DNA from: Hymenobacter convexus
GTDB lineage: Bacteria > Bacteroidota > Bacteroidia > Cytophagales > Hymenobacteraceae
Length of the DNA stretch: 64,000 nt
Assembly (NCBI RefSeq): GCF_030580955.1
Contig: NZ_JAUQON010000011.1
Coordinates: 1 to 64,000 of the forward strand
Direction of reading: 5' to 3'
Below are positions 1 to 8,386 of the stretch, piece after piece. The position numbers and the translations under genes were made by a program. The notes under the pieces were generated by a model, which worked only from the letters and a program-made list of their open reading frames with translations, searched no databases and was not told where the DNA came from. Positions within the stretch are counted from its first letter, which is position 1. Each line of letters opens with the position of its first letter.

Positions 1-82
1 GGGGAGACAGGTGACGGCAGCGCCCAAAAAAAAGAAGGCGGACGGGGACTTCCACAGGGTCCGGGACGGGCCACACCGAGCG

Positions 83-115
83 AAAAAAAACGCGAAGACG
101 CGAAGTGTCGCGTCT
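83..115 (-). terminator. Rho-independent terminator after arsS
   Basis: Read on the minus strand this is an 8-bp perfect stem (AGACGCGA / TCGCGTCT) with a 4-nt loop, a short GC-rich spacer, then eight T residues. It lies just past the arsS stop codon and would end the minus-strand arsenosugar transcript. Bases 1-82 hold nothing I can identify. Confidence 0.6.
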
Positions 116-134
116 CTACAAAATAGAACTGCCT

Positions 135-1184
135 TTACGCCACCGCGCCGCCGCAGCTGGAGCCGCTGCCAGCCGTGCAGCCATAGCAGTGCTGGTTGAC
201 GACGATGGGGCGCCGGGCCAGGGCCGCGGCGTCGAAGTCACGGATGTGCTGCACGGTGCTGGCCACGTGCAGGTCAAGCATCTGGTTAAAGTCACAATCG
301 TAGAGGCCGCCGTCCCAGCCCACCGAAATGGTGTTGCGGCACATCACGCCGGCCGCCGCCACGGGGTTGAAGGCGTTGACGAGCTTTTCCATGTAGCCCG
401 CGTAGTTGCCCGACTCAATCAAATAATCGAGGTAGCGGCTCACGGGAATGTTGGTGATGGCGAACAGTTCGTTGAACACGATGCCGTGGTCCCGCATCAG
501 CGCTTTCTTGAACTGGTCCTGCAGGCCCTTTTGCGAGCCGGGCAGAAAGGCGCCGGCGGGGTTGTATACCAGGTTCAGCACCAGGCCGGTGCCGGGCTGG
601 CCGTAGCCCACGGCGTTCAGCATTTTTAGGGCCCGAATGGAGTCTTCAAACACGCCGTCGCCGCGCTGGCTATCGGTTTTAGCGGCGCTGTAGAAGGGCA
701 GGGAGCTCACCACTTCCACGCCGTGCTTTTTGAAGAACTCGGGCAGGTCGTGGTATTTCTTGTTGGCCACGATGATGGTGAGGTTGCAGCGCACCAGCAC
801 CTTGCGGCCCAGCTTGCTGATTTCCTCCACAAACCAGCGGAAATCGGGGTTCATCTCGGGCGCGCCGCCAGTGAGGTCCACCGTCGGGATGTCGGTCTGG
901 GCCAGCGCGTCGAGGCAATACTGCATTGTTTCGCGGGTCATGATTTCCTTGCGGTCGGGGCCGGCATCCACGTGGCAGTGCTTGCACACCTGGTTGCACA
1001 TCTTGCCCACGTTGATTTGCAGCACCGCCGGCGCCACCGGCGTCAGCGGAAACAGCGCCGCCTCGCGCAGCTTCTCGTGGAAGAGCGGCAGGTGCAGCGT
1101 TTCGGCCACCTCGCGGCGCAGCACGGTGAGCTGGAAGGCAGAATCGGCAAGCTGATTGCCGGTGGCTTTGAGGGACTTAATCAT
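135..1184 (-). CDS. arsS: Arsenosugar biosynthesis radical SAM protein ArsS
   Basis: A 349-residue radical SAM enzyme. The ArsS family is linked to arsenosugar formation, where it is proposed to transfer the SAM-derived 5'-deoxyadenosyl group to dimethylarsenic. The 4Fe-4S cluster motif CxxxCxxC is at C63, C67 and C70 (MCNQVCKHCHVD), followed by a DLTGGAPE stretch typical of radical SAM barrels. The C-terminus carries the family's cysteine tail, CYGCTAGSGSSCGG, with C333, C336 and C344. It is the last gene of a minus-strand run (glycosyltransferase, epimerase, SDR, arsS) and faces arsM across the island. Length and both end motifs fit the family well. Start chosen at MIKSLK. Assignment of the radical SAM family is firm; the chemistry rests on family knowledge. 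Confidence 0.93.
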   Translation of the reverse strand: MIKSLKATGNQLADSAFQLTVLRREVAETLHLPLFHEKLREAALFPLTPVAPAVLQINVGKMCNQVCKHCHVDAGPDRKEIMTRETMQYCLDALAQTDIPTVDLTGGAPEMNPDFRWFVEEISKLGRKVLVRCNLTIIVANKKYHDLPEFFKKHGVEVVSSLPFYSAAKTDSQRGDGVFEDSIRALKMLNAVGYGQPGTGLVLNLVYNPAGAFLPGSQKGLQDQFKKALMRDHGIVFNELFAITNIPVSRYLDYLIESGNYAGYMEKLVNAFNPVAAAGVMCRNTISVGWDGGLYDCDFNQMLDLHVASTVQHIRDFDAAALARRPIVVNQHCYGCTAGSGSSCGGAVA

Positions 1185-1309
1185 GCAACTTAATAGAGGA
1201 CCTGGATAGTGCGGCGAAAACGCAACCGTAAAAACGGCCGCAAGTTATTGGACGAGGCCGGCTGCCGAACCTTACGAGAAAGCCGAAGGCCGCAGATTTA
1301 CCAACCGCG

Positions 1310-2149
1310 TCATTCATAAAAATGTCGCATCCGGCGAATGGTAGTCAGTACCACCCAGTCGCCGAGACGGGGGAAGTAGGTGTGCACCAGTACAATCAGC
1401 TGCCCCAGCGCCGAAATAACGGTACGCTGCCGCCGCCGCCGAATGTGCCGCACGATGATGGCGGCCACCTCGGCCTGGGTTTTCTGCCAGCGCGGGGGGC
1501 GGTGGGCAATGGGTACGGGCTGCCCGTCGGCGGCCAGCACGCGCTTTTCGGGGTCGTTTTGGGTGAAGCCGATGTGCACCACGCCAAAATGCACGCCCGT
1601 ACCGGCCAGCTCCAGCCGCAGGGTGTGGGCCAGGTTGGCCACCGCCGCCTTGCCCGCGCAGTAGGCCGAGCCGCTGGGCATGCCATTCAGGGCTGATATG
1701 GAGGAAATAAACGTGACACTGCCCCGCCACTTAATCAGGTGCGGCAGCGCGGCTTTGAGCGGAAACACCGAGCCGTACACGTTGCTGTCCATCACCTGCT
1801 TGAATACTTCCGGCTGCATATCCGCGAAATACGCGCGCTGCGAAATGCTGGCATTCGTCACCAGAATATCAAGCCGGCCGAAGGCGTCGATGGCCGTGTT
1901 GACAAGTTGCTCACAAGCTGCGTAATCGGTCACGTCGGCCACGTAGCTAGCCACGGCAAAACCGGCAGCTTCCAAAGCGGCGCGGGTTTGGCCCAGCCGC
2001 TCGGCGTTGCGGCCGTTGAGCACCACGGCGGCGCCATTTGCGCAGAGCAGGCGCGCGGTTTCGCGGCCAATGCCCGACTCGGAGCCCGTGACGATGGCCA
2101 CCTTGCCGGCAAATAAACCGGAGCGGCCGGCCGGCCCGGCATCAAACAT
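1310..2149 (-). CDS. SDR family oxidoreductase
   Basis: A 279-residue short-chain dehydrogenase/reductase. The cofactor motif TGSESGIG is at residues 21-28, the structural Asn in TNAS at about 100, and the catalytic set is a Ser near 150 with Y163 and K167 (YCAGK). The start ATG at 2149 overlaps the end of the upstream epimerase gene by eight bases (ATGTTTGA), so translation is probably coupled; a longer reading frame exists upstream but lies inside the epimerase. The C-terminal 40 residues are hydrophobic and basic (QLIVLVHTYFPRLGDWVVL), suggesting membrane association. Substrate is unknown. Position between a sugar epimerase and arsS suggests it oxidises or reduces a sugar or polyol linked to the arsenosugar, but this is inference. 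Confidence 0.85.
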   Translation of the reverse strand: MFDAGPAGRSGLFAGKVAIVTGSESGIGRETARLLCANGAAVVLNGRNAERLGQTRAALEAAGFAVASYVADVTDYAACEQLVNTAIDAFGRLDILVTNASISQRAYFADMQPEVFKQVMDSNVYGSVFPLKAALPHLIKWRGSVTFISSISALNGMPSGSAYCAGKAAVANLAHTLRLELAGTGVHFGVVHIGFTQNDPEKRVLAADGQPVPIAHRPPRWQKTQAEVAAIIVRHIRRRRQRTVISALGQLIVLVHTYFPRLGDWVVLTTIRRMRHFYE

Positions 2150-3140
2150 AGTGGTGGATTTTAAACCAGTCGAAGGCTTCGGCAACGGCGTGGGTGATGG
2201 GGGTTTGGGGCAGGGCCAGTTCGGTGCGGGCCTTTTGGGCCGTAAAGTAATGGCCGTCGTTGGCCACGGCCGCCATGGCCGCGTTCAGCTGGGCTGGCCG
2301 GCCGGTCAGCTTGGTCTTTACGTCGCAGAGCTGTCCGTAGATTGTGGCTAGGCCGGCCGGAATAGGCCACCGCGGCGCCGCCACGCCCAATACGCCGGCA
2401 ATCAGCGCAAAAGCTTCACGATAATTCAAATTTTCATTGCCCAGAATGTATGACTCGCCCACGCGTCCCATCGTCAGCGCGTTAACGGTGGCCACGGCCA
2501 CGTCGCGTACGTGCACGTAGTTTTTGCCGCCGGGCGGGTAGCCTGGCAGGCGGCCGTGGTAGAGCTCCAGCAGCAGCGCGTTGGAGGTCGGCTTGGCATC
2601 GCCCGGCCCCAGCATGAAGGTGGGATGCACCAGCACGGCCGGCAGCTTTTCCTGCTGAATGGCCAGTAGCACGAGTTGCGTAGCGGCCACTTTGCTATCC
2701 ATGTAGTCGAGGCCGTAGCCCCGGCCGGCGTAGAGCCAGGTTTCGTCGCCGGGCTTGCGCTTGGTGCCGAAGCCAAAAACGTTGGCCGTCCCCACGTACA
2801 CGAAGCGTTTAATGCCAGCCTTTCGGGCCATCCGCAGCGCATTTTCGGTGCCGCCAATGTTGGTGAGCATCACCTCCGGATTACGGGCCGGGTTCACCTG
2901 GGCCAAGGCTGCCGCGTGAATAAGGCATTCGCAGCCGTCGGCCAAATTGGTTAAACGGGAAATATTAGCGGGCCGGGCCAAGTCCTCTTCGCAATATTCC
3001 ACGTTCCATTTCGGTGGGAAGGGTGGGGCAGTGCCGGGCCGCAGCAATGCCCGCACGGCGTGGCCGCGCCGCGCCAACTCCTCTACCAAATGGCGTCCCA
3101 GGAAGCCGTTGGCGCCGGTTACGAGTACGCGGCCAGGCAT
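2142..3140 (-). CDS. NAD-dependent epimerase/dehydratase (extended SDR)
   Basis: A 332-residue extended SDR of the sugar-nucleotide epimerase/dehydratase class. The N-terminal nucleotide motif is VTGANGFLG (residues 7-15) and the active-site pair Y146 and K150 (YMDSK) is present, with Thr118 where many relatives have Ser. The start at 3140 shares one base with the stop of the upstream glycosyltransferase (TGATG), which fixes the start and argues for a single operon. The downstream SDR also overlaps it. In dihydroflavonol-reductase-like relatives of this size the substrate cannot be read from sequence. Context suggests it tailors the sugar or lipid-like part of an arsenosugar product, unproven. 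Confidence 0.85.
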   Translation of the reverse strand: MPGRVLVTGANGFLGRHLVEELARRGHAVRALLRPGTAPPFPPKWNVEYCEEDLARPANISRLTNLADGCECLIHAAALAQVNPARNPEVMLTNIGGTENALRMARKAGIKRFVYVGTANVFGFGTKRKPGDETWLYAGRGYGLDYMDSKVAATQLVLLAIQQEKLPAVLVHPTFMLGPGDAKPTSNALLLELYHGRLPGYPPGGKNYVHVRDVAVATVNALTMGRVGESYILGNENLNYREAFALIAGVLGVAAPRWPIPAGLATIYGQLCDVKTKLTGRPAQLNAAMAAVANDGHYFTAQKARTELALPQTPITHAVAEAFDWFKIHHYV

Positions 3141-3832
3141 CAGCGGTAGTTGAGCAGGGCCTTGTAGGTGCGGGCAATGCGCGGCGGCGGCACGTTCAGA
3201 AAGAACATGGTGAAGGCCGTGAGGTTGGCCAGCTGCACGCGGAGCCAACTGTTGGTTTCGTACTTCCGGGCCGACACCACCACGTCCTGCGGCACGATGT
3301 AGAACGAGGCCACGCGCCGGATGCGCCGGATGATTTCGAAGTCCTCCATGATGACAAACCGCTCATTAAAGCCCCCCAGTCGCTGGAATAAGGCCTTGGT
3401 GATGAACAAAGTCTGGTCGCCGCCGCGGCTCATGATGCCTTTGAAGCGCGTGCCGTAGCTGTTGATGCGCAGCAGCGGGTGCTTCGAATCGAATCGGAAG
3501 CGGTAGCAGCCAGCCTCGTGCCCATCGGCCACCGCTTGCCGGATGGTGGCCACAAAATCGGGGTGAATGCCGACGTCGGCGTGCACAAAATACAGAATGT
3601 CGCCGGTGGCGTGGGCGGCGCCGTGGTTCATCTGGGCGGCGCGGCCGGGCTTGGGGCTCACCAGCACGGTGGCACCGGCCTGGCTGGCCTGGGCGGCCGT
3701 GCCGTCGGGGCTGGGGGCGTCAACCACCAATATTTCGACCTCGTCGGCGGGGGCGTAGCGGCGCAAATCGGCCACCAGCCGGGCAATGCCGGCGGCCTCG
3801 TTGTAGGTAGGAATGATAACGCTGAAGGTCAT
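3140..3832 (-). CDS. TIGR04283-type glycosyltransferase, arsenosugar island
   Basis: A 230-residue GT-A family 2 glycosyltransferase. It opens directly with the family signature (SVIIPTYNEA, residues 4-13) and has the acceptor/metal region FVHADVGIHPDF around D86. The later GGDQTLFI and MEDFEIIRRIRR stretches are typical of the small TIGR04283 group found beside ArsM and ArsS. A weakly hydrophobic C-terminal segment (LTAFTMFFLNVP) may touch the membrane. The ATG at 3832 is preferred over an upstream one because the extra residues are not family-like. It is the first gene of the minus-strand operon. Likely role: glycosyl transfer during arsenosugar or arsenosugar-lipid assembly. Confidence 0.85.
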   Translation of the reverse strand: MTFSVIIPTYNEAAGIARLVADLRRYAPADEVEILVVDAPSPDGTAAQASQAGATVLVSPKPGRAAQMNHGAAHATGDILYFVHADVGIHPDFVATIRQAVADGHEAGCYRFRFDSKHPLLRINSYGTRFKGIMSRGGDQTLFITKALFQRLGGFNERFVIMEDFEIIRRIRRVASFYIVPQDVVVSARKYETNSWLRVQLANLTAFTMFFLNVPPPRIARTYKALLNYR

Positions 3833-3985
3833 GGCAGGCGGGAAAGGAAGCGCAACTTCCGGCTTTTTCGGCAAACTTGGCGCCGGTTATTTACCCGACC
3901 TTACGCAGGCGCGGCAAAGGTGAGTTTGGGCACGGTCAATCTTTTTCGTGGCCCCCGCCCGTATATTCCGGCCACCGACCTTTTT
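3833..3985. promoter_or_regulatory. Divergent promoter region of the arsenosugar island
   Basis: This 153-bp gap separates the minus-strand glycosyltransferase operon from the plus-strand DUF547 gene, so it must hold two divergent promoters. A near-match to the Bacteroidota -7 element reads CACCTTTG on the minus strand at 3922-3915. On the plus strand, TATATTCC near 3962 with a T-run about 20 bp upstream is a weak candidate. No clear ArsR-type palindrome was seen. Confidence 0.3.
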
Positions 3986-4783
3986 ATGAAAAAAACTGCC
4001 TTCGCTTTCCTCGCCGCCAGCGCCTTCGCGGCGGCTGCAACTTTCGTTGCGCCGGCCAATGCCGCCGGCGCCCGGCCCGCCGTGGTGGCCCCCCGCGCCA
4101 CGGCCGCCGTCGACCATTCAGCCTTCGATAAACTGCTCAAAAAGCACGTCAACGACAAAGGCCTGGTCGATTACAAGGGCTTCAAGACCGACGAAAAGGT
4201 TTTCAACCAATACCTCGACCTGCTGAGCAAAAACAAGCCCGGCAGCAGCGCCAGCAAGCAGGAGCAAATGGCCTTCTGGATAAACGCCTACAACGCTTAC
4301 ACCATTCGCCTCATCCTCGACCACTACCCCGTGGAAAGCATCAAGGACATTGGCTCGAAAATCAAGATTCCGTTCGTCACCACGCCCTGGGCCATCAAGT
4401 TTTTCAGCATTGGCGGCGAGAAAATGAGCCTCGATAACATCGAGCACGGCACCCTGCGGAAGAAGTACGACGACCCGCGCATCCACTTCGCGCTGGTGTG
4501 CGCCTCCATGAGCTGCCCGCGCCTGCGCAACGAGGCCTACACCGCCGCCAGGCTCGACGCGCAGCTCGACGACCAGGGCAAGGATTTCCTGAACAATCCG
4601 GCCAAAAACAAGATTGCCAAGAACAGCGCTCAGCTGTCGAAATACTTCGACTGGTACAAGGGCGACTGGACCAAGAACGGCCAGTCGGTGGCGAAGTGGG
4701 TGAACAAGTACTCCACCACCAAGATTGACGAGAAAACGCCCATTAGCTACCTCGACTACAACTGGAAGCTGAACCAGCAGTAG
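3986..4783 (+). CDS. Secreted DUF547 domain protein
   Basis: A 265-residue exported protein. Residues 1-26 form a signal peptide (basic KK, hydrophobic core, ANAAG cleavage-like site). The rest is DUF547, shown by WINAYNAYT (98-106) and the FALVCASMSCPRL block with C172 and C177. DUF547 proteins recur in arsenosugar gene neighbourhoods, but no reaction has been assigned that I know of. The start at 3986 is chosen because it gives a clean signal peptide; an in-frame longer reading overlaps the glycosyltransferase on the other strand. It lies upstream of arsM, separated by an inverted repeat. The signal peptide implies an exported step or product handling in the periplasm. Confidence 0.85.
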   Translation: MKKTAFAFLAASAFAAAATFVAPANAAGARPAVVAPRATAAVDHSAFDKLLKKHVNDKGLVDYKGFKTDEKVFNQYLDLLSKNKPGSSASKQEQMAFWINAYNAYTIRLILDHYPVESIKDIGSKIKIPFVTTPWAIKFFSIGGEKMSLDNIEHGTLRKKYDDPRIHFALVCASMSCPRLRNEAYTAARLDAQLDDQGKDFLNNPAKNKIAKNSAQLSKYFDWYKGDWTKNGQSVAKWVNKYSTTKIDEKTPISYLDYNWKLNQQ

Positions 4784-4803
4784 AGCCCGCACGGTCCGAA
4801 ACA

Positions 4804-4913
4804 GCACGTCATGCAGAGCATAGCGAAGCATCTTTACCGCGCAACGCAATCAATCTAATCATAATGATTAGTGGCAGCGAGCAAGATGCTTCGCTGCGCT
4901 CTGCATGACGTGC
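4804..4913. repeat. Family-A inverted repeat, copy 1
   Basis: Long imperfect palindrome between the DUF547 gene and arsM. The outer arms are GCACGTCATGCAGAGC and its complement, continuing inward through GCGAAGCATCTT. The centre holds a small palindrome, CTAATCAT-A-ATGATTAG. Copies of the same element occur at 5958, 10562, 19109 and 53236, and in divergent form elsewhere in the window. Confidence 0.85.
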
Positions 4914-4960
4914 TTTATCAAGACAACTTATCATAACCGCGCTCTATAAAACTTCACTAA

Positions 4961-5929
4961 ATGAGCTACCTCGATACCACCGCCGACGTGTACCGCCAGG
5001 CCGCCCAGGAGCCCCAGGTGGGCCTGTGCTGCACCACCAATCCCGTGTGGCAGCTGCCTGGCTTGAGCATCCCCAAGCGCATGCTGGCTATGAACTACGG
5101 CTGCGGCAGCACCGTCAACCCGCGCGACCTCACCAACAGCCCCACCGTGCTCTACGTGGGCGTGGGCGGCGGCATGGAGCTGCTGCAGTTTGCCTATTTC
5201 AGCCGCCGCCCTGGCGCCGTCATCGGCGTCGATGTGGTAGACGAGATGCTCGAAGCCTCGCGCCAGAATATGGAAACCGCCGAGCAGGAAAACGACTGGT
5301 TCCGCAGCGAGTTCATCGACCTGCGGGCCGGCGACGCCCTGCACCTGCCGGTAGAGGACGAAGGCGTGGACGTGGCCGCCCAAAACTGCCTCTTCAACAT
5401 CTTCAAAGCCGACGACCTCCGGCGCGCCCTGCAGGAAACCTACCGCGTGCTCAAGCCCCACGGCCGTCTCGTGATGTCGGACCCCACCTGCGAGCAGCCC
5501 ATGAGCGACGAGCTGCGCGCCGACGAGCGCCTGCGCGCCCTCTGCCTCACCGGCTCGCTGCCGCTGCAGGAGTATTTGAATATGATTACCGAAGTCGGCT
5601 TCGGCACCGTGGAAGTGCGCGCCAAGCGCGCTTACCGCGTGCTGGCCCCCGGCCACTACGCCACCGATGAGCTTATCTACATCGAAAGCGTGGAAGTGTG
5701 CGCCATCAAAGACCCCATGCCGGCCGACGGGCCATGCATTTTCACGGGCCGCACCGCCATCTACTACGGCGGCGAAGAGTTGTTCGACGACCAGAAAGGC
5801 CACGTGCTGATGGCCAACCAGCCTCTGGCCGTATGCGACAAAACCGCCGGCGCCCTGCTCGCCCTCGGCCGCAACGACATCTTCGTGTCGCCCTCCACGT
5901 TCCACTATGACGGAGGCGGCTGCTGCTAA
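4961..5929 (+). CDS. arsM: Arsenosugar biosynthesis arsenite methyltransferase ArsM
   Basis: A 322-residue SAM-dependent methyltransferase of the arsenosugar-type ArsM group. ArsM enzymes methylate trivalent arsenic stepwise, using cysteines to bind As(III). The SAM-binding stretch is VLYVGVGGGMELLQFA (about 63-78) with the acidic partner VIGVD some 20 residues on. Cysteines at C23, C24 and C48 (GLCCTT, NYGCGS), one in QNCLFN, one in DPTCEQ and the terminal pair C321-C322 are candidate arsenic ligands. The N-terminal GLCCTTNPVWQLPG pattern is characteristic of the ArsM that pairs with ArsS. It follows the secreted DUF547 gene on the same strand, with a repeat in the 177-bp gap. Confidence 0.92.
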   Translation: MSYLDTTADVYRQAAQEPQVGLCCTTNPVWQLPGLSIPKRMLAMNYGCGSTVNPRDLTNSPTVLYVGVGGGMELLQFAYFSRRPGAVIGVDVVDEMLEASRQNMETAEQENDWFRSEFIDLRAGDALHLPVEDEGVDVAAQNCLFNIFKADDLRRALQETYRVLKPHGRLVMSDPTCEQPMSDELRADERLRALCLTGSLPLQEYLNMITEVGFGTVEVRAKRAYRVLAPGHYATDELIYIESVEVCAIKDPMPADGPCIFTGRTAIYYGGEELFDDQKGHVLMANQPLAVCDKTAGALLALGRNDIFVSPSTFHYDGGGCC

Positions 5930-5957
5930 TTAGCGGTTGTTGAACTGTCTTGTCAGG

Positions 5958-6060
5958 ACGTCATGCTGAGCGCAGCCGAAGCATCTCTACCGTGTAAGTA
6001 AACCCAATCGGATGAATTACTTGCACGGTAGAGATGCTTCGACTTTGCTCAGCATGACGT
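5958..6060. repeat. Family-A inverted repeat, copy 2
   Basis: Arms start ACGTCATGCTGAGC and run through GAAGCATCTCTACCG on both sides of a short AT-rich centre. It fills the gap between arsM and the DUF6134 gene. One arm has CGACTTTGCTCAGC where the other predicts CGGCTGCGCTCAGC, so the stem is imperfect. Confidence 0.85.
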
Positions 6061-6082
6061 TCTCTTTTTGTTGTCACAACCC

Positions 6083-6700
6083 ATGCAAAAGCTGCCCACG
6101 CTGCTCTGCCTTTGCGCTTTCCCGCTTATTAGCCACGCCCAACAGCCAGCCAAGCCGGCCGCTGAGGTGCGCCGCTACGCCATCGAAGTGGCCGGCCTGC
6201 GCGTGGGCACCATGACGGCCACGCGCCAACCGCCCGTCGGCGCAGAGGAAGTGTACACGCTGGTAAGCGACGTGAAAGTGAACTTCTTATTCTACCACCT
6301 GAAGATTTACTACCAGGTGATGAACCGCTTCCGCAACGGCCAGCTGCTGCTATCCACCGTGGAAGCCCACACCAACCAGGGTGATTTCCAGTCGCGCACC
6401 GAGTGGAAGGGCGACTATTACACCATCTTAGCTGACCAGTACAAACACCACTACGAAGCCACCGAGAAACAGCCTATCCGCTACGCCGTCACCAATCTAT
6501 TCTTCGCGGAGCCCGCTGGCCAAACCCGGGCTTTCGCGGAATATTTCGGCGATTATTTCGCCATGAGCCGGGCCAAAGACGGCACCATCCGCGCCGTGCG
6601 CGACGGCCGCGAGGACGAGTACCAGTACGCTAACGGCCAGCTGGTCACCATCATCAAGAAGAACCCGCTCAAGAATTTCATCATCCGGCTGCTGCCGTGA
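6083..6700 (+). CDS. DUF6134 family secreted protein
   Basis: A 205-residue exported protein. Residues 1-20 make a short signal peptide ending at SHAQ. The mature part has alternating beta-strand-like segments (YAIEVAGLRVGTMTATR, YTLVSDVKVNFLFYHLKIYYQV) and matches the DUF6134 pattern as I recall it; no enzymatic motif is visible. The ATG at 6083 is preferred over an in-frame TTG 15 bases upstream. The gene is convergent with paaH, only six bases separating the stop codons, with no obvious terminator between them. Its function is unknown. Confidence 0.7.
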   Translation: MQKLPTLLCLCAFPLISHAQQPAKPAAEVRRYAIEVAGLRVGTMTATRQPPVGAEEVYTLVSDVKVNFLFYHLKIYYQVMNRFRNGQLLLSTVEAHTNQGDFQSRTEWKGDYYTILADQYKHHYEATEKQPIRYAVTNLFFAEPAGQTRAFAEYFGDYFAMSRAKDGTIRAVRDGREDEYQYANGQLVTIIKKNPLKNFIIRLLP

Positions 6701-6706
6701 GGCGGG

Positions 6707-7867
6707 CTACCGGTCGGCAAACGTCTGGCCGGCGCGCACCATGCGGCGCAGCAGCGGGCTGGCGCGGTACCGGTCTTCGTGGTACTCGTCGTAGAGTGCG
6801 TCCAGTGTGGCCAGCACCTGCGGCAGGCCCAGTTCATCGGCCCAGGCCAAGAGGCCTTTGGGGTAATTCACGCCCTTAGTCATGGCCAGTTCTAAGTCGG
6901 CTTTCGAAGCCACATTGAAGGCCAGCGCGTCCACGGCTTCGTTGATGAGCATAGCCAGGATGCGCGTCAAAATCTGGTTGCCCAAGGCCTCGTCGCGCTT
7001 GGGCTCAGGCAGCGGAGCACCTTCGGCATAGCTGTAGAAGCCACGGCCGGTTTTGCGGCCATAGTAGCCGGCCTCGAACAGGCGCTTTTGGGTGAAGGAC
7101 GGCTTGAAGCGCGGGTCGAAAAAGAAGGCGGTGAACACCGATTCCGTGACGCGGTAGTTCACGTCGTGGCCGATAAAATCCATCAGCGCGAACGGGCCCA
7201 TGCGAAAGCCGCCCAGCTCCGTCATGGCCCAGTCGATGGTGGCCGTGTCGGCCACGCCTTCTTCCAGCAGCCGGATGGCTTCGCCGTAGAACGGCCGCGC
7301 CACGCGATTCACGATGAAGCCCGGCGTGTCTTTGCACAGCACCGGCAGCTTGCCCCAGCTTTGCACCAGCGCCCGCATTTCCTCGGCCAAACCCTCACGC
7401 GTCTGCACCGCGGGAATAACTTCCACCAGCGCCATCAGCGGAGCGGGGTTGAAGAAGTGAATGCCAATGAACCGCTCCGGCCGCTGGCAGGCCGCCGCGA
7501 TGGACGCAATGGACAGCGACGAAGTATTGCTGGCCAGGATGCAGTCGGCCGACACCACGATTTCGACTTGCTTGAATACCTGCTGCTTTATGCTCAGTTC
7601 TTCCACAATGGCTTCGAGCACCAGCCCGCAGCCCGCAAAATCCTGCATATCGGAAGTCGGGTGCACACGGGTGATGGCAGTTTCTGCTGCCTCCAGCGTC
7701 ATTTTGCCTTTCTCAGCCTGCTTGCGCAGCGCAGCGGCGATGCCGGTGGTGGCTTTCTCCAACGCTGCGCTGCTTTGGTCGAGCAGATAAACTTCATGCC
7801 CGGCCACGGCCACTACCTGGGCGATGCCCGCGCCCATGGCGCCGCTGCCGATAATTCCGATAATCAT
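6707..7867 (-). CDS. paaH: 3-hydroxyacyl-CoA dehydrogenase (phenylacetate pathway, PaaH-type)
   Basis: A 386-residue NAD-dependent 3-hydroxyacyl-CoA dehydrogenase. The N-terminal Rossmann motif is IIGSGAMGAGIA (4-15), the ASNTSSLSI block is at about 112-120, and the catalytic H137 sits in IHFFNPAPLM with an acidic residue at E149. Two C-terminal 3HCDH domains follow (about 185-275 and 300-380), explaining why it exceeds the 280-residue single-domain enzyme but is shorter than E. coli PaaH (about 475). It is the last gene of the minus-strand paa run, nine bases after paaD, and would oxidise the 3-hydroxyadipyl-CoA intermediate. Generic beta-oxidation use is also possible. Confidence 0.88.
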   Translation of the reverse strand: MIIGIIGSGAMGAGIAQVVAVAGHEVYLLDQSSAALEKATTGIAAALRKQAEKGKMTLEAAETAITRVHPTSDMQDFAGCGLVLEAIVEELSIKQQVFKQVEIVVSADCILASNTSSLSIASIAAACQRPERFIGIHFFNPAPLMALVEVIPAVQTREGLAEEMRALVQSWGKLPVLCKDTPGFIVNRVARPFYGEAIRLLEEGVADTATIDWAMTELGGFRMGPFALMDFIGHDVNYRVTESVFTAFFFDPRFKPSFTQKRLFEAGYYGRKTGRGFYSYAEGAPLPEPKRDEALGNQILTRILAMLINEAVDALAFNVASKADLELAMTKGVNYPKGLLAWADELGLPQVLATLDALYDEYHEDRYRASPLLRRMVRAGQTFADR

Positions 7868-7876
7868 TCGTTTAGC

Positions 7877-8386
7877 TTAGTTGTGGCACTTGAAGTAGTC
7901 GAACGGCTCCAGGCAGTCGTCGCACTGGTAGTGCGCCTTGCAGGCCGTCGAGCCAAACTGGCTCACCAGGTGCGTATGCGTTGATTTGCAGACCGGGCAG
8001 CGCACGGCCGTATCCTTGCCAAAAAGGTTGAGCATGTGGCCGGTGGCCGTGCCGTCCACCGGCGGGGCGATGCCGTAGGCTTCCAGCTTGCTGCGGCCGG
8101 CCTGCGACATCCAATCGGTGGTCCAGGCCGGACTGAGCTGGTTGTGAATCACTACGTTTGGGTAGCCCTCGGCCAGCAGCCGCAGCCGGATTTCGGTGGC
8201 AATGACGTTCATGGCCGGGCAGCCCGAATAGGTGGGCGTAATGGTCACGGCAATCTGCTCGCCCGTGACTTTCACCCCGCGCACAATGCCCAGGTCCAAA
8301 ATGCTGAGCACCGGCACTTCGGGGTCGCTCACTTCTTCCAGCAGCCGCCAGATGCGGGCTTCGGTGGGAGCGGCGGCCGTCACCAT
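7877..8386 (-). CDS. paaD: 1,2-phenylacetyl-CoA epoxidase subunit PaaD
   Basis: A 169-residue DUF59/MIP18-type protein. The N-terminal half has the DPEVPVLSILDLGIVR block of iron-sulfur assembly factors. The C-terminal 40 residues form a metal-binding finger with CPVCKS and CDDCLEPFDYFKC. PaaD is needed for maturation or stability of the phenylacetyl-CoA epoxidase PaaABCE. Its ATG overlaps the paaC stop by seven bases (ATGGTGA), so the two are translationally coupled. Assignment is firm from motif and neighbours. Confidence 0.92.
   Translation of the reverse strand: MVTAAAPTEARIWRLLEEVSDPEVPVLSILDLGIVRGVKVTGEQIAVTITPTYSGCPAMNVIATEIRLRLLAEGYPNVVIHNQLSPAWTTDWMSQAGRSKLEAYGIAPPVDGTATGHMLNLFGKDTAVRCPVCKSTHTHLVSQFGSTACKAHYQCDDCLEPFDYFKCHN

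Noticed and set aside
4804..6060. The two family-A repeats flanking arsM as the ends of a composite transposon
   Set aside because: No transposase is present and the same repeats occur across unrelated loci, so the flanking is likely coincidental.
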